Assembly (NCBI RefSeq): GCF_000312665.1 | Contig: NZ_HF536778.1 | Coordinates: 100,839 to 144,296, forward strand | DNA: 43,458 bases | Origin: Rhizobium mesoamericanum STM3625 | GTDB lineage: Bacteria > Pseudomonadota > Alphaproteobacteria > Rhizobiales > Rhizobiaceae | Reading direction: 5' to 3' | In this document: piece by piece, positions 7,789 to 16,332 of the stretch | Position numbering within the stretch: the first letter of the stretch is position 1 | How the letters are laid out: every line of letters starts with the position of its first letter | The notes under the pieces: generated by a model | Seen by the model: the letters and a program-made list of their open reading frames with translations, nothing else | Told to the model about the DNA's origin: nothing | Databases searched by the model: none | Made by a program: the position numbers and the translations under genes

Positions 7789-9307
7789 CCGTTCGTCCTT
7801 CCCCATAGCCGGGCAGCGTGAACCGGAACGTAGCTCCGCCAGCCGCATTTTTCGAGACTGTCATTTCACCACCGTGGGCTTCGACAATACGTTTCGAGAT
7901 CGAAAGGCCGATGCCCATTCCACTTACCTTGGTCGAGACGAACGGCTTGAAGAGCTCCGCGGCAATTTCGTCCGGAATGCCTCGGCCGGTGTCTTCCACA
8001 ATGACGGCGACTTCGCCCGCATTGGTGGGCATCGTGCGGATCGTGAGCTCGCGATAGTCGACATGGCGCATCGCCTCGATGGCGTTTCGCATCAGATTGA
8101 TGAGGACCTGTTGGACCTGAACACGATCGACCATTACCATCTCAGCACCGGGAAGGTATTCGAACACAGTTATGACGCCGTTCGCGCGGGAACCGACTAG
8201 CGCCAGAGCGCCCGCTTCCTCCACCAGTTTGCGAATGTCTTCGAGTCCCTTTTCCGTTTCGCCTTTCGTGACGAACTCCCTAAGACGCTTGATGATCTGC
8301 CCCGCCCGCAAAGACTGGCTCGCAATCTCTTCCAAGGCACCTCGCACTCTCGTTGCGAGGGTGTTGTCCATATCGCGCAATAGCCTCGTACACCCCTGAG
8401 CGTAATTTGCGATGGCAGACAAGGGTTGGTTCAGCTCGTGCGCGAGCGTCGACGCCATTTCGCCCATTTCGCTCAGGCGGGCCAATCTCGCCAATTCAGC
8501 CTGAATTTGTTCGAAGCGAGCGGCCGATTCTTCTCGCTCCGTAAGGTCTCTGATGAAGCCTGTGAAAAACAGTTCACCGCTCGATTTCATCTCGCCCACG
8601 GTTAGCTTCATGGGAAACGTCGATCCATCCTTCCTGCGCCCGACGACACCGCGATCGATGCCGACGACGCGCTTCTCGCCGGTTCTGAGGTACCGTTGAA
8701 TATAGCCGTCGTGTTCGCCTCGATAAGGTTCAGGCATTAATACTCGCAGGTTCTCCCCGATGACTTCCTGTTCCTCATACCCGAACTGCCGGACGGCGGC
8801 GGCATTGAAGGAAACAATCGTGCCGTCGGCCGCAATGACCACCGTCGCGTCGGGCAATGTGTCCAAGATCGATCTCAGATGCGCATCGCGGGCTGCCACG
8901 AGAGTTTCTATCCTGACGATGGCGTGTCTCGTCGCCTGGAGTGACTCTCCCAGACAAGCAATCAGAAACACCGACGCGCCAAAGAAGACCAATTCAACGC
9001 CACTCGGATCGACTGCATCATGCAATCGCTGAACAAAGATAGCTGCGGCAAGCGACGCCACCGCGGTAAACACGACTGGCTTCAAGCCGCCGACTATTGC
9101 GACGATCAGAATAGCAGGGATAAACGAAAACAGAATAAGCCGGTCGCCAACAAGCTCCGTAAGTGCCAATCTCAGTGCAAGAATGACCAATGGAGACGTG
9201 GTAATGATAATATAGGTCGCGATCGGCATGCCTCTCCACTTGACGATCATCCTGCCGAATCGCGTTATCCCACCAACGCTTTGTGAACGCATTCCGTGAT
9301 CCACCAT
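7775..9307 (-). CDS. fixL: Oxygen-sensing heme PAS histidine kinase FixL
   Basis: 510 aa. About four membrane segments lie in residues 28-125, followed by a PAS domain that binds heme. His199 (GEHDGYIQRY) is the proximal heme ligand and Arg219 (VVGIDR) the distal arginine that senses oxygen; their spacing of 20 matches FixL. The kinase has the phospho-acceptor His290 (LAHELNQPLSA), an N box (NLMRNAIEAM) and G boxes (DTGRGIP, GMGIGLSI). The ending overlaps fixJ. It phosphorylates FixJ when deoxygenated. All key residues look intact. Confidence 0.96.
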   Translation of the reverse strand: MVDHGMRSQSVGGITRFGRMIVKWRGMPIATYIIITTSPLVILALRLALTELVGDRLILFSFIPAILIVAIVGGLKPVVFTAVASLAAAIFVQRLHDAVDPSGVELVFFGASVFLIACLGESLQATRHAIVRIETLVAARDAHLRSILDTLPDATVVIAADGTIVSFNAAAVRQFGYEEQEVIGENLRVLMPEPYRGEHDGYIQRYLRTGEKRVVGIDRGVVGRRKDGSTFPMKLTVGEMKSSGELFFTGFIRDLTEREESAARFEQIQAELARLARLSEMGEMASTLAHELNQPLSAIANYAQGCTRLLRDMDNTLATRVRGALEEIASQSLRAGQIIKRLREFVTKGETEKGLEDIRKLVEEAGALALVGSRANGVITVFEYLPGAEMVMVDRVQVQQVLINLMRNAIEAMRHVDYRELTIRTMPTNAGEVAVIVEDTGRGIPDEIAAELFKPFVSTKVSGMGIGLSISKRIVEAHGGEMTVSKNAAGGATFRFTLPGYGEGRTGGDN

Positions 9308-9627
9308 AGGATTAGTAACGTGGCTACGCCACTGGCAGAGCGCAATTGAGCCGCATGCTTTTTCATGACCATACAGCTGCCATCAAGCATTTCGCCATTT
9401 GCCTATGTGTCCGCGCTCGACCGCGGAGCATAAATCACTGGAAGTCCGAAGCATTAAGTACGCAGATAGGTGTTGCCGCGCTTGGATTTCCCAAGCAGCC
9501 GAGCTTTGCCGCCTGTGCTGTGTTGTATCGGAACCAACAAACCGCAGGAATGTACAAACCACTTCGCAGCAGCCGATATGACTCCGATCAAAACGGACGT
9601 GCTCTAGCCGCCCAGAACTTCACCGGA
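9308..9627. other. Intergenic region between fixL start and ompW-like gene stop
   Basis: Serves as the upstream region of fixL and the downstream region of the ompW-like gene, both on the minus strand. I see no convincing gene, promoter pair or FixK box here. Confidence 0.4.
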
Positions 9628-10311
9628 TTAAAAACGGTAAGTAACCCCGGCGCCGATTAGCCATGGATCGAGCTTGGCCTTGCCGCTGACGCCGGCGCCG
9701 CCGACATTGGCATCGAAATCGGGTCTCAGTAAGATTTTCTTCGCGTCAAAGTTCACGCCCCAATGGTCGTCGAGCATATAGTCGAAACCGGCCTGTAAGG
9801 CGACGCCAAAGGTGTTCTTTACATCAAGGCTGCGGGCACTCTTGCCGGACTGGTTGTAGAACAGCGTATAGTTGACGCCGGCGCCGACATAGGGCCGAAA
9901 AGCGCCGAAATCGGTGAAATGGTATTGTATGGTCAGGGTTGGCGGCAGCAGCCATGTCTTGCCGACCTCGTCGAGCGCTGAAATGGAGCCACCCCCATAA
10001 ACCTTGGCGTAAGTTGTGGCGAGGATGAGTTCCGCAGCGATATTTTCGCTGAAGAAATACGAGATGTCGAATTCCGGTATGACCGTATTCGAAAAGGAAA
10101 GGTCCGAACCCGGCAATCCGTCGACGCGGCCAGAGTCGTTGGTGATCACGTCAAGTGCCCGCAAGCGTATCTGCCACGGACTCGGCTCTGCCCCCGCAGC
10201 AGCGGCAGGCGCTGCAGCTCGAGCGGTCCTAATATCCGCCGCTTCCGCGGTACAGGCGGCAACCAAAGCTGTGACGGTCATGATGGCGCGGACGATATTG
10301 CTGGATATCAT
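9628..10311 (-). CDS. OmpW-family outer membrane protein
   Basis: 227 aa from the ATG at 10311, which has GGAGAGGA before it; an upstream in-frame start at 10359 lacks one. There is a signal peptide (SNIVRAIMTVTALVAACTAEAA), then an eight-strand barrel pattern with the OmpW hallmarks WLLPPTLTIQYHF, FRPYVGAGVNYTLF and a C-terminal phenylalanine (GAGVTYRF) needed for outer-membrane assembly. OmpW proteins form narrow channels for hydrophobic molecules and are often made at low oxygen. The FNR/FixK-type box 67 bp upstream fits the surrounding fix genes. Confidence 0.88.
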   Translation of the reverse strand: MISSNIVRAIMTVTALVAACTAEAADIRTARAAAPAAAAGAEPSPWQIRLRALDVITNDSGRVDGLPGSDLSFSNTVIPEFDISYFFSENIAAELILATTYAKVYGGGSISALDEVGKTWLLPPTLTIQYHFTDFGAFRPYVGAGVNYTLFYNQSGKSARSLDVKNTFGVALQAGFDYMLDDHWGVNFDAKKILLRPDFDANVGGAGVSGKAKLDPWLIGAGVTYRF

Positions 10312-10377
10312 TTTCCTCTCCTTTGATCCGAATTTCGTAACGGTCGAGAGAGATAGCACCGTTTGGCGCGTGGTGAT

Positions 10378-10391
10378 TTGAGCTGGATCAC
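10378..10391 (-). promoter_or_regulatory. FixK/FNR-type box before the ompW-like gene
   Basis: The minus strand reads GTGATCCAGCTCAA, matching seven of the eight fixed positions of TTGA-N6-TCAA. It lies 67 bp before the start codon. Confidence 0.45.
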
Positions 10392-10446
10392 ATAAGAAAA
10401 CTAGTCTTAGCCAAGCCTCGGATATCTCTCAATTGCTCGCTAATCG

Positions 10447-10473
10447 ACGATCATCACCAAGCGTGATGATCGT
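10447..10473. repeat. Perfect 11-bp inverted repeat
   Basis: ACGATCATCAC and its exact complement GTGATGATCGT are separated by five bases. No T-run follows on either strand, so it looks more like a protein-binding site than an intrinsic terminator. It lies about 140 bp before the ompW-like start. Confidence 0.45.
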
Positions 10474-10709
10474 GACGACTCATTGGAACCGTCTGAACCG
10501 ACCCTTCGCCCGCTTCGGAAACACCTTCTTCCTGTGCCGGCTGCTGGCCTTTTCGACGTCGAACGGTTCGACGTTATCGTCAGGTGGGCCGGGAGCAACG
10601 TCGAGGTTCATCGCTTACCATCCTATTGATGATCCTCATCTCGCATTCGACGAGCCGAGCGTTCTTGACGTAAATCAAGGAGAGACGAACAAGCCGTCGG
10701 CTCAAACCG

Positions 10710-10743
10710 AAAAAGAGCCACACTCCCTCCGGGAGCGTGGCTC
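10710..10743 (-). terminator. Rho-independent terminator for the fixNOQP transcript
   Basis: On the minus strand a GAGCCAC/GTGGCTC stem continues, past one mismatch, with CTCCC/GGGAG around a three-base loop and runs into TTTTT. It is about 510 bp past the fixP stop and would end transcription before the ompW-like promoter. Confidence 0.75.
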
Positions 10744-11255
10744 GGAGGAACTACGGGGAGAAACCGCAGGGAACGTCCTCCAGCTGCGGACAATATCGTC
10801 TTGTGATGCTGCGGTCTTTAATCGAAATCAAATTCGCGATGAAACTTTCTAGAGCGCATCCATTTTAATCGAGCTTTGGCTGCCGAAAACTGGCGGCCAT
10901 GCCGTGCGTTCGCGATCCAGGCAATCGCCGACGAAACCCGATCCCGGACCCCGTCGCCGCAGACGCGCCGACATTCCATCTTAAGCAGCAGTTAAACGCG
11001 GCTGCGAAGATCAGCACTCAGTGCTCGTGCCATCCATACCTCCCAATTTGAAGGCAGGGAATCATCAAGCACGCCAGATGTCATCAGAATCCCGATCCGC
11101 GTTCAACGGACGCGCTCTAGCTTTTCGCGGTGGCCTTGTTGCCGCGCCAAAGGCAACTGCGTTGCTTGATCACAAATACGTTTGCGATCAACCGCACGGC
11201 GTCAAACATAGGAGGTGTAGAGGATTGTGATATGGTTGGCTGTTCTTCTTTCTTC
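10744..11255. other. Non-coding stretch downstream of fixP
   Basis: No gene recognised. It holds an inverted repeat at 11166-11191: TTGATC and CAAA arms face TTTG and GATCAA around a TACG loop, with one mismatch. The outer arms look like FixK half-sites, but the spacing is wrong for a standard box. It may be a structured 3' element of the fix transcript. Confidence 0.4.
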
Positions 11256-12128
11256 CTACTTTCCCCCGCCCAGCGAATGAACAAACACTGTGACTTCCTT
11301 AACTACGGTGTCGCCCAACCGGGCCGACCACGCCGGCATGACGCCGTGCTTTGGCGCAGTTACCTGGCGGATTATCGCCTCCTCCCCTCGCCCTTTGAGC
11401 CAGATTCCGTCGGCGAGATTCGGTGCACCCATCTCCTGCTTGCCCTTTTTATCTTCACCGTGACAGACGGCGCAATTGTCGATGAAAACCTGCTTTCCAG
11501 CTTCCGCCAATGCCGGATTGGAAGGTGTGTTAGTCAGGCCCCATACATAAGCGGCAACCTGTCGTATCTGCGTGCGTTCGAGCACGTCACCGAAAGCGGA
11601 CATCTCCGACACGCGCGTCTCTGGATCTTCGTCAAAGCGGATGCCATGAGCGACAGTCTGTTGAATGGCCGTAAGATCGCCGCCCCAGAGCCAATCATCG
11701 TCGTTCAGGTTAGGAAAACCCAACCCACCTGTCGCACCCGAACCATGGCACGGGGCACAGTTGACTTTGAAGGCAGACGCACCGCCTGCAATGGCCAATT
11801 CCCGCAGGGACGGATCCCCGTCGATTTCCACTACGGTCTTTGCGTTGATCTGCTGCTCGAACTGCGTCTGAACAGCCTTAGCGAGTTGCACTTGCTGCTG
11901 CAGCTCCGCGCGGCTGGAGAAGCCGAGCAAACCCTTAGTAGTTTCTTTGATCATCGGTATCGACGGGTACGCGAATGCATAACCGATCGCCCACAGAACG
12001 GTGACATAAAATGTCCAGATCCACCAACGCGGCATGGGATTGTTGAGTTCTCGAATTCCGTCCCATTCGTGACCCGTCGTCTCGACGCCGCTGATCTCGT
12101 CAACGTGTTTTTCCGGCATCTCATTCAT
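11256..12128 (-). CDS. fixP: cbb3-type cytochrome c oxidase diheme subunit FixP (CcoP)
   Basis: 290 aa. One membrane anchor (residues about 35-53, WWIWTFYVTVLWAIGYAFAY) is followed by two periplasmic cytochrome c domains with heme motifs CAPCH (124-128) and CAVCH (219-223). A methionine suitable as axial ligand lies in HGVMPAW. FixP passes electrons to the cbb3 oxidase, which lets bacteroids respire at nanomolar oxygen. Its ATG at 12128 overlaps the end of fixQ. Last gene of fixNOQP. Confidence 0.96.
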   Translation of the reverse strand: MNEMPEKHVDEISGVETTGHEWDGIRELNNPMPRWWIWTFYVTVLWAIGYAFAYPSIPMIKETTKGLLGFSSRAELQQQVQLAKAVQTQFEQQINAKTVVEIDGDPSLRELAIAGGASAFKVNCAPCHGSGATGGLGFPNLNDDDWLWGGDLTAIQQTVAHGIRFDEDPETRVSEMSAFGDVLERTQIRQVAAYVWGLTNTPSNPALAEAGKQVFIDNCAVCHGEDKKGKQEMGAPNLADGIWLKGRGEEAIIRQVTAPKHGVMPAWSARLGDTVVKEVTVFVHSLGGGK

Positions 12129-12273
12129 CCTTCAGCGGTATGATCGCGGTGTCGTCGGCGATCTGTTTGCTGCCGGGCCGGAGGGTGAAAGAGAGCGCGC
12201 CCACAAAGAACACCGCCATCGCCCGAAGTCCCCAACTGTCGGCGAAGTGTCGCATTGCGTTGTAAGTTTCCAT
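12121..12273 (-). CDS. fixQ: cbb3-type oxidase small subunit FixQ (CcoQ)
   Basis: 50 aa: METYNAMRHFADSWGLRAMA, one membrane helix (VFFVGALSFTL), then a charged tail ending PLKDE. Length, composition and position between fixO and fixP identify it. It stabilises the oxidase complex. The start lies 8 bp after the fixO stop and the stop overlaps fixP. Confidence 0.92.
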   Translation of the reverse strand: METYNAMRHFADSWGLRAMAVFFVGALSFTLRPGSKQIADDTAIIPLKDE

Positions 12274-12281
12274 AGTGACCC

Positions 12282-13013
12282 TCATCGATATCCCTTCGCG
12301 TCATCGTACGTCGAAAAATCAACCAGAGTGCCGAGCATCTGGAGGTACGAGACCAATGCATCCATCTCCGTAAGTCTTGAGGGATCGCCGTCGAAGTTAC
12401 CCACCTTTGCTTCCGGGTAGCGCGCAAGCAAACCGGCCGTGTTGGCGTTTGGAACGGCCTGGGCGCGCATGTCGGCTTCGGCCTGCGCCAGCATGTCGTC
12501 GGTATAGGGCACACCCACGTTTTCGTTGGCCTTCAGATCCATGCCGATGTTGTTAACCGTCACCTCCCTTTCTTTGAGGAAGGCGTAACTTGGCATGATC
12601 GATTCCGGGACGACGCCGCGCGGATCGGCCAGATGCTGCACATGCCATTCATTGGAATAACGCCCTCCCACCCTGGCGAGGTCAGGCCCCGTGCGCTTCG
12701 AACCCCATTGGAATGGATGATCATACATCGATTCAGCCGCGAGGGAGTAGTGGCCGTACCGCTCAACCTCGTCGCGGAATGGCCTGATCATTTGGCTGTG
12801 GCACAAATAGCATCCTTCGCGGATATAGATGTTTCGTCCGGCGAGCTCGAGCGGCGTATAGGGGCGCATGCCCTCCACTTTCTCAATCGTGTTCTGGAGA
12901 TAGAACAGCGGTGCAATCTCCACGATGCCGCCAATACTCACAACCAGGAGGGACCCTACGAGAAGCAGCGTGGCATTTTTCTCAAGGATCTGATGTTTTT
13001 CCAGGATGGACAT
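12282..13013 (-). CDS. fixO: cbb3-type cytochrome c oxidase monoheme subunit FixO (CcoO)
   Basis: 243 aa. An N-terminal membrane helix (TLLLVGSLLVVSIGGIVEI) is followed by a single c-heme site CYLCH (residues 68-72) with the CcoO surroundings REGCYLCHSQMIRPFRDE. The conserved GPDLARVGGRYSNEWH segment is present. Spacing to fixN is 10 bp. It transfers electrons from FixP to FixN. Intact. Confidence 0.96.
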   Translation of the reverse strand: MSILEKHQILEKNATLLLVGSLLVVSIGGIVEIAPLFYLQNTIEKVEGMRPYTPLELAGRNIYIREGCYLCHSQMIRPFRDEVERYGHYSLAAESMYDHPFQWGSKRTGPDLARVGGRYSNEWHVQHLADPRGVVPESIMPSYAFLKEREVTVNNIGMDLKANENVGVPYTDDMLAQAEADMRAQAVPNANTAGLLARYPEAKVGNFDGDPSRLTEMDALVSYLQMLGTLVDFSTYDDAKGYR

Positions 13014-13023
13014 CTTGTTTACC

Positions 13024-14634
13024 TCATTCGCCGGCGTGGGCCTTGAACGCTCCGGGGATGGCGGCTTCTTCGCGCTGGTTTCCGCGGATGGTCATGGCGA
13101 CGTTGAAGGCCATGACCACGACGCCGGCCAGATAAAGGCCACCGCCGAGCGCACGCAGGAGGTAGTAAGGGAACATCGCTGCGACAGTTTCCGCGAACGA
13201 ATAGACCAGGAACCCTTGGGTATTGTACTCGCGCCACATGAGACCCTGCTGGATACCGGCGACCCACAGAACGGCGGCGTAAATGGCGATGCCGAGGGTG
13301 GCGAGCCAGAAGTGCCAGTTGACCATGCGAAGGCTGTAAAGTCGCTCGCGACCCCAGAGCTTCGGCGTCAGATAGTAGATCGCACCGAAAGTGATCATGC
13401 CGACCCAGCCAAGCGCCCCGGAATGAACATGGCCAATCGTCCATTCCGTGTAGTGGCTGAGGGAATTGACTGTCTTAACCGCCATCATCGGACCCTCGAA
13501 GGTCGACATCCCATAAAAGGCGACTGCCATGATCATCATGCGGATGATCGGGTCTGTGCGGATCTTGTCCCATGCGCCCGATAAAGTCATTATACCGTTG
13601 ATCATGCCGCCCCATGAGGGCATCCAGAGCATAACCGAAAACACCATGCCGAGCGTCTGAGCCCAATCCGGCAGCGCGGTAAAGTGCAGGTGATGCGGGC
13701 CGGCCCAGATATACATGAAGATCAGGGCCCAGAAGTGGATGATCGACAGGCGGTAGGAATAGATCGGACGGTTGGCCTGCTTCGGCACGAAATAATACAT
13801 CATGCCCAGGAAGCCGGAAGTCAGGAAGAAGCCAACTGCGTTATGGCCGTACCACCACTGGGTTAGAGCGTCCTGCACGCCCGAAAAAAGCGAATAGCTC
13901 TTCGAACCGAGGAAAGAGACCGGCACGGCCAGATTGTTTACGACATGCAACATAGCGATCGTGACGATGAAGCTCAGATAGAACCAGTTCGCAACGTAGA
14001 TATGCGGTTCCTTGCGCTTCAGGATCGTTCCGAGGAATGCAAGGAGATAGGCGACCCAGATGATCGTCAGCCAGATGTCGACATACCATTCGGGCTCCGC
14101 ATATTCTCGTCCCTCAGTGATCCCAAGGAGGTACCCGGTCGCGGCCATGACAATGAAGAGCTGGTAGCCCCAAAATATGAACCAGCCGAGATTGCCGCCG
14201 AAGAGGCGGACCCGACAGGTACGCTGCACGCTGTAGAAGGAAGTCATTATTAAAGCATTGCCGCCAAACGCGAAAATGACGGCGGAGGTATGAACGGGGC
14301 GGAGCCGACCAAAGTTAAAATGTGGCGCGATATTCAAACCAGGAAAGGCCAGTTGGAGGGCGATGACGACACCTACCAGGAAGCCGATCACGCCCCAAAA
14401 GACGGTGGCGATCAATCCATACCGGACAACCTCGTCAAAATAGGCCCCCGATCGTGCCTTGGCGAGAGCCCCCCTTGGCGAATCAACCCGCACCAGCAGC
14501 ACCGTGCCTGCCAGGAGGCAGAAGAACAGGACCCCCATGTGGGCCGCAAAAAGCTGATCACGAGCGGCCCCGGCACCAACCAGTGCCAAGAAAGCGCCGA
14601 CCGCAACTAACACAGTTTCAGCAGGGTAATTCAT
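13024..14634 (-). CDS. fixN: cbb3-type cytochrome c oxidase catalytic subunit FixN (CcoN)
   Basis: 536 aa with about twelve membrane helices. Histidines typical of heme-copper oxidases are seen in RPVHTSAVIF, WWYGHNAVGFFLT, WAGPHHLHFTALP and WTIGHVHSGALGWVG. It reduces oxygen to water and pumps protons. The start at 14634 (MNYPAETVLVAVG) has a GGAGG site, and a FixK box lies 94 bp upstream. An in-frame extension to 14709 lacks homology. First gene of fixNOQP; fixGHIS, needed for assembly, is not in the window. Confidence 0.97.
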   Translation of the reverse strand: MNYPAETVLVAVGAFLALVGAGAARDQLFAAHMGVLFFCLLAGTVLLVRVDSPRGALAKARSGAYFDEVVRYGLIATVFWGVIGFLVGVVIALQLAFPGLNIAPHFNFGRLRPVHTSAVIFAFGGNALIMTSFYSVQRTCRVRLFGGNLGWFIFWGYQLFIVMAATGYLLGITEGREYAEPEWYVDIWLTIIWVAYLLAFLGTILKRKEPHIYVANWFYLSFIVTIAMLHVVNNLAVPVSFLGSKSYSLFSGVQDALTQWWYGHNAVGFFLTSGFLGMMYYFVPKQANRPIYSYRLSIIHFWALIFMYIWAGPHHLHFTALPDWAQTLGMVFSVMLWMPSWGGMINGIMTLSGAWDKIRTDPIIRMMIMAVAFYGMSTFEGPMMAVKTVNSLSHYTEWTIGHVHSGALGWVGMITFGAIYYLTPKLWGRERLYSLRMVNWHFWLATLGIAIYAAVLWVAGIQQGLMWREYNTQGFLVYSFAETVAAMFPYYLLRALGGGLYLAGVVVMAFNVAMTIRGNQREEAAIPGAFKAHAGE

Positions 14635-14727
14635 GTCATGGCCTCCAAGCCGCAGATGACTGCGCCATGGACAGCCGTCTTTCTTGCCGCTTTGAGGAAC
14701 GGTTCCCACGAGAGGGGAAACAAGTCC

Positions 14728-14741
14728 TTGATCTGTATCAC
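14728..14741 (-). promoter_or_regulatory. FixK box (anaerobox) of fixNOQP
   Basis: TTGATCTGTATCAC matches TTGAT-N4-ATCAA at nine of ten positions. It lies 94 bp before the fixN start, as expected for a class II FixK promoter with a leader of about 50 nt. Confidence 0.85.
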
Positions 14742-14947
14742 AAACGCTATAGTTTTTCCCGTTTTGTTGGCTTGGTTCAAGACAGTTGCGCTTTTCAAGC
14801 CGATGGCTGTTGCGTGAGGGTCGCCATTCCGAGCGTGCTCATCCACTATCGAGCCGGTACAGGTGGATACGCAGGGAGACCGCGTTCGAGAGGAGAGAGT
14901 AGCCGCGAGCTCACTTGCTGTCCGCCCTCAAAAATATCAATCGGAAT

Positions 14948-14961
14948 TTGCTCAATCTCAA
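14948..14961 (+). promoter_or_regulatory. Weak FixK/FNR-type box before pseudoazurin gene
   Basis: TTGCTCAATCTCAA matches TTGAT-N4-ATCAA at eight of ten positions, with symmetric changes in the two halves. It lies 68 bp before the start codon. Confidence 0.4.
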
Positions 14962-15029
14962 AGATATCTGCTGATCTCCGCCTAAAGTCGGGGGCTGACG
15001 GCTATTCGGCGTCCAAACGGAGATAAGAA

Positions 15030-15488
15030 ATGCGTTTTAAAATCGGTCCGATCATTGCAACGGCAGCCTTGGCCTTTTCGGCGATGCCACTCGTGGCGGC
15101 GGATTACCAGATCCGGATGCTCAACAAAGGCGCCGACGGCGCAATGGTCTTCGAACCGGGGTTCGTGAAGATTGCACCCGGCGACAACGTCACCTTCATT
15201 CCCGTTGACAAGGGCCACAATGTCGAAACATTCCATGACCTAATCCCCAAGGGGGCGGCCGAATTCAAGTCTAAAGCAAACGAAGAATATCGGGCAAAAT
15301 TCGACATTCCGGGCGCCTACGTCGTGAAATGCACGCCGCATGCAGGTATGGGAATGGTGGCCCTCATTGAGGTTGGCGATAACCCGGCCAATCTCGACGC
15401 CATTAAGACTGCTAAACTTCCAAATCTGGTGCGTAAGCGCCTTGATGCCCTCCTCATGCGTGCAGATAAGAAAGCGCCGAGCGAATGA
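15030..15488 (+). CDS. Pseudoazurin (periplasmic blue copper protein)
   Basis: 152 aa. A signal peptide of about 24 residues ends at PLVAA. The type-1 copper ligands are His63 (DKGHNVE), Cys101, His104 and Met109 (VKCTPHAGMGMV), with the spacing of pseudoazurins. These proteins carry electrons to copper nitrite reductase, nitrous oxide reductase or peroxidases. No denitrification gene is in the window, so the partner here is unknown; divergence from fixN and a possible FixK box suggest micro-oxic expression. No frameshift. Confidence 0.93.
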   Translation: MRFKIGPIIATAALAFSAMPLVAADYQIRMLNKGADGAMVFEPGFVKIAPGDNVTFIPVDKGHNVETFHDLIPKGAAEFKSKANEEYRAKFDIPGAYVVKCTPHAGMGMVALIEVGDNPANLDAIKTAKLPNLVRKRLDALLMRADKKAPSE

Positions 15489-16002
15489 TAGATTGCTGGC
15501 AACAAACCTTGTAAAGCCATTAGCAATGGGCAGCTTGAGACGTATGTATATAGCTGACACGGCACTGCCTCGCTGCACTCGCGCGCGGCCGGTTGAGCTA
15601 AAAACCGGAGGCACCAGAGTTAGAGCTTGCAGCTTCCGCTGACAAGAGATCGGTCTGAAGTCGCTGAACCCTCTCGAAAACAGCTGCCCCCTCTGTCGGG
15701 GAACTTGACGGCTGTTTTCTAGTGTCGTTTTTTCGCTGGCACCGCAAGGTTGTAGCGGCACTTGCGCTTCTGCCGGGGAGCTTGGTCGCGGGTGCGCTGG
15801 GCGTATTAGGCGTTTCCTTGTTCCTGGATCTTCCCATCCCGTCTTCTCCAACCTCGCGGCAGCTTTCACGCACAAGCCCGGCGAGGAAGCCGCGATCGCC
15901 GGGGTGGACCCTAGGGGTTGCTGCCATCCACCCTCGGATACTGGGCTTACGAGGGATCACTAACCACAGCCGCCCTGCAGCGAAGTCGTCGATTGGATGG
16001 TG
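15489..16002. other. Non-coding stretch after the pseudoazurin gene
   Basis: Contains the hairpin at 15676-15719. Beyond it no reading frame shows recognisable similarity; the sequence is probably mobile-element debris leading into the resolvase scrap. Confidence 0.35.
15676..15733 (+). terminator. Long hairpin with a T-run, candidate terminator of the pseudoazurin gene
   Basis: Outer arms GAAAACAGC (15676-15684) and GCTGTTTTC (15711-15719) enclose a CCCC/GGGG inner stem. TTTTTT follows at 15728, 8 bp after the stem, a little far for a classical terminator. Confidence 0.4.
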
Positions 16003-16173
16003 ACCTTCGTTCTCGCGACGATCAGAGGGCGTTCGAATTACGAAAGAGCGGCAAAGATCGCGAACACTAGCCGGCCGTTGGCGGTCGTGGTGTCGATCGA
16101 CGCGTCTTCACCGGCGAGCACCTTGATACCGATCTTCCGCTTGCTCAGGTCATCGATAAGATTGAGGCAGATC
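16003..16173 (-). pseudogene. Serine resolvase/invertase fragment
   Basis: The frame reads NLIDDLSKRKIGIKVLAGED, ASIDTTTANGRLVFAIFAAL, a stop (TAA in place of a sense codon), then FERPLIVARTK. This is the central/E-helix part of Tn3/Hin-type serine recombinases. The catalytic serine domain and the DNA-binding domain are gone. Confidence 0.75.
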
Positions 16174-16332
16174 ACGCCCGAGACGGTCGGGTTTTCAGAG
16201 CACTACCGCATCGCCGCCACGCAAAGCTTTGAGGCAGGCTTCGGGGCCGGGCCGATTATCTCGGCGGCAACGGCCTGGGTCATCGCATGAGGAGAGGCAA
16301 AGCCGGCAGTCGGCTCCAGCGGCACAATCACG

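Larger units (their letters stand above)
14635..15029. other. Divergent regulatory region between fixN and pseudoazurin gene
   Basis: Holds the fixN FixK box (14728-14741) and a weaker box before the pseudoazurin gene (14948-14961). No other gene is seen between the two divergent starts. Confidence 0.6.

Noticed and set aside
10433..10852. Plus-strand frame of 139 codons
   Set aside because: It runs through the inverted repeat and the terminator hairpin and shows no similarity.
11130..12143. Plus-strand frame of 337 codons opposite fixP
   Set aside because: Antisense shadow of fixP and fixQ; no recognisable domain.
15722..16003. Plus-strand frame starting with a hydrophobic stretch (93 codons)
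   Set aside because: The hydrophobic start is suggestive, but the rest looks like random GC-rich sequence and no ribosome site is seen.
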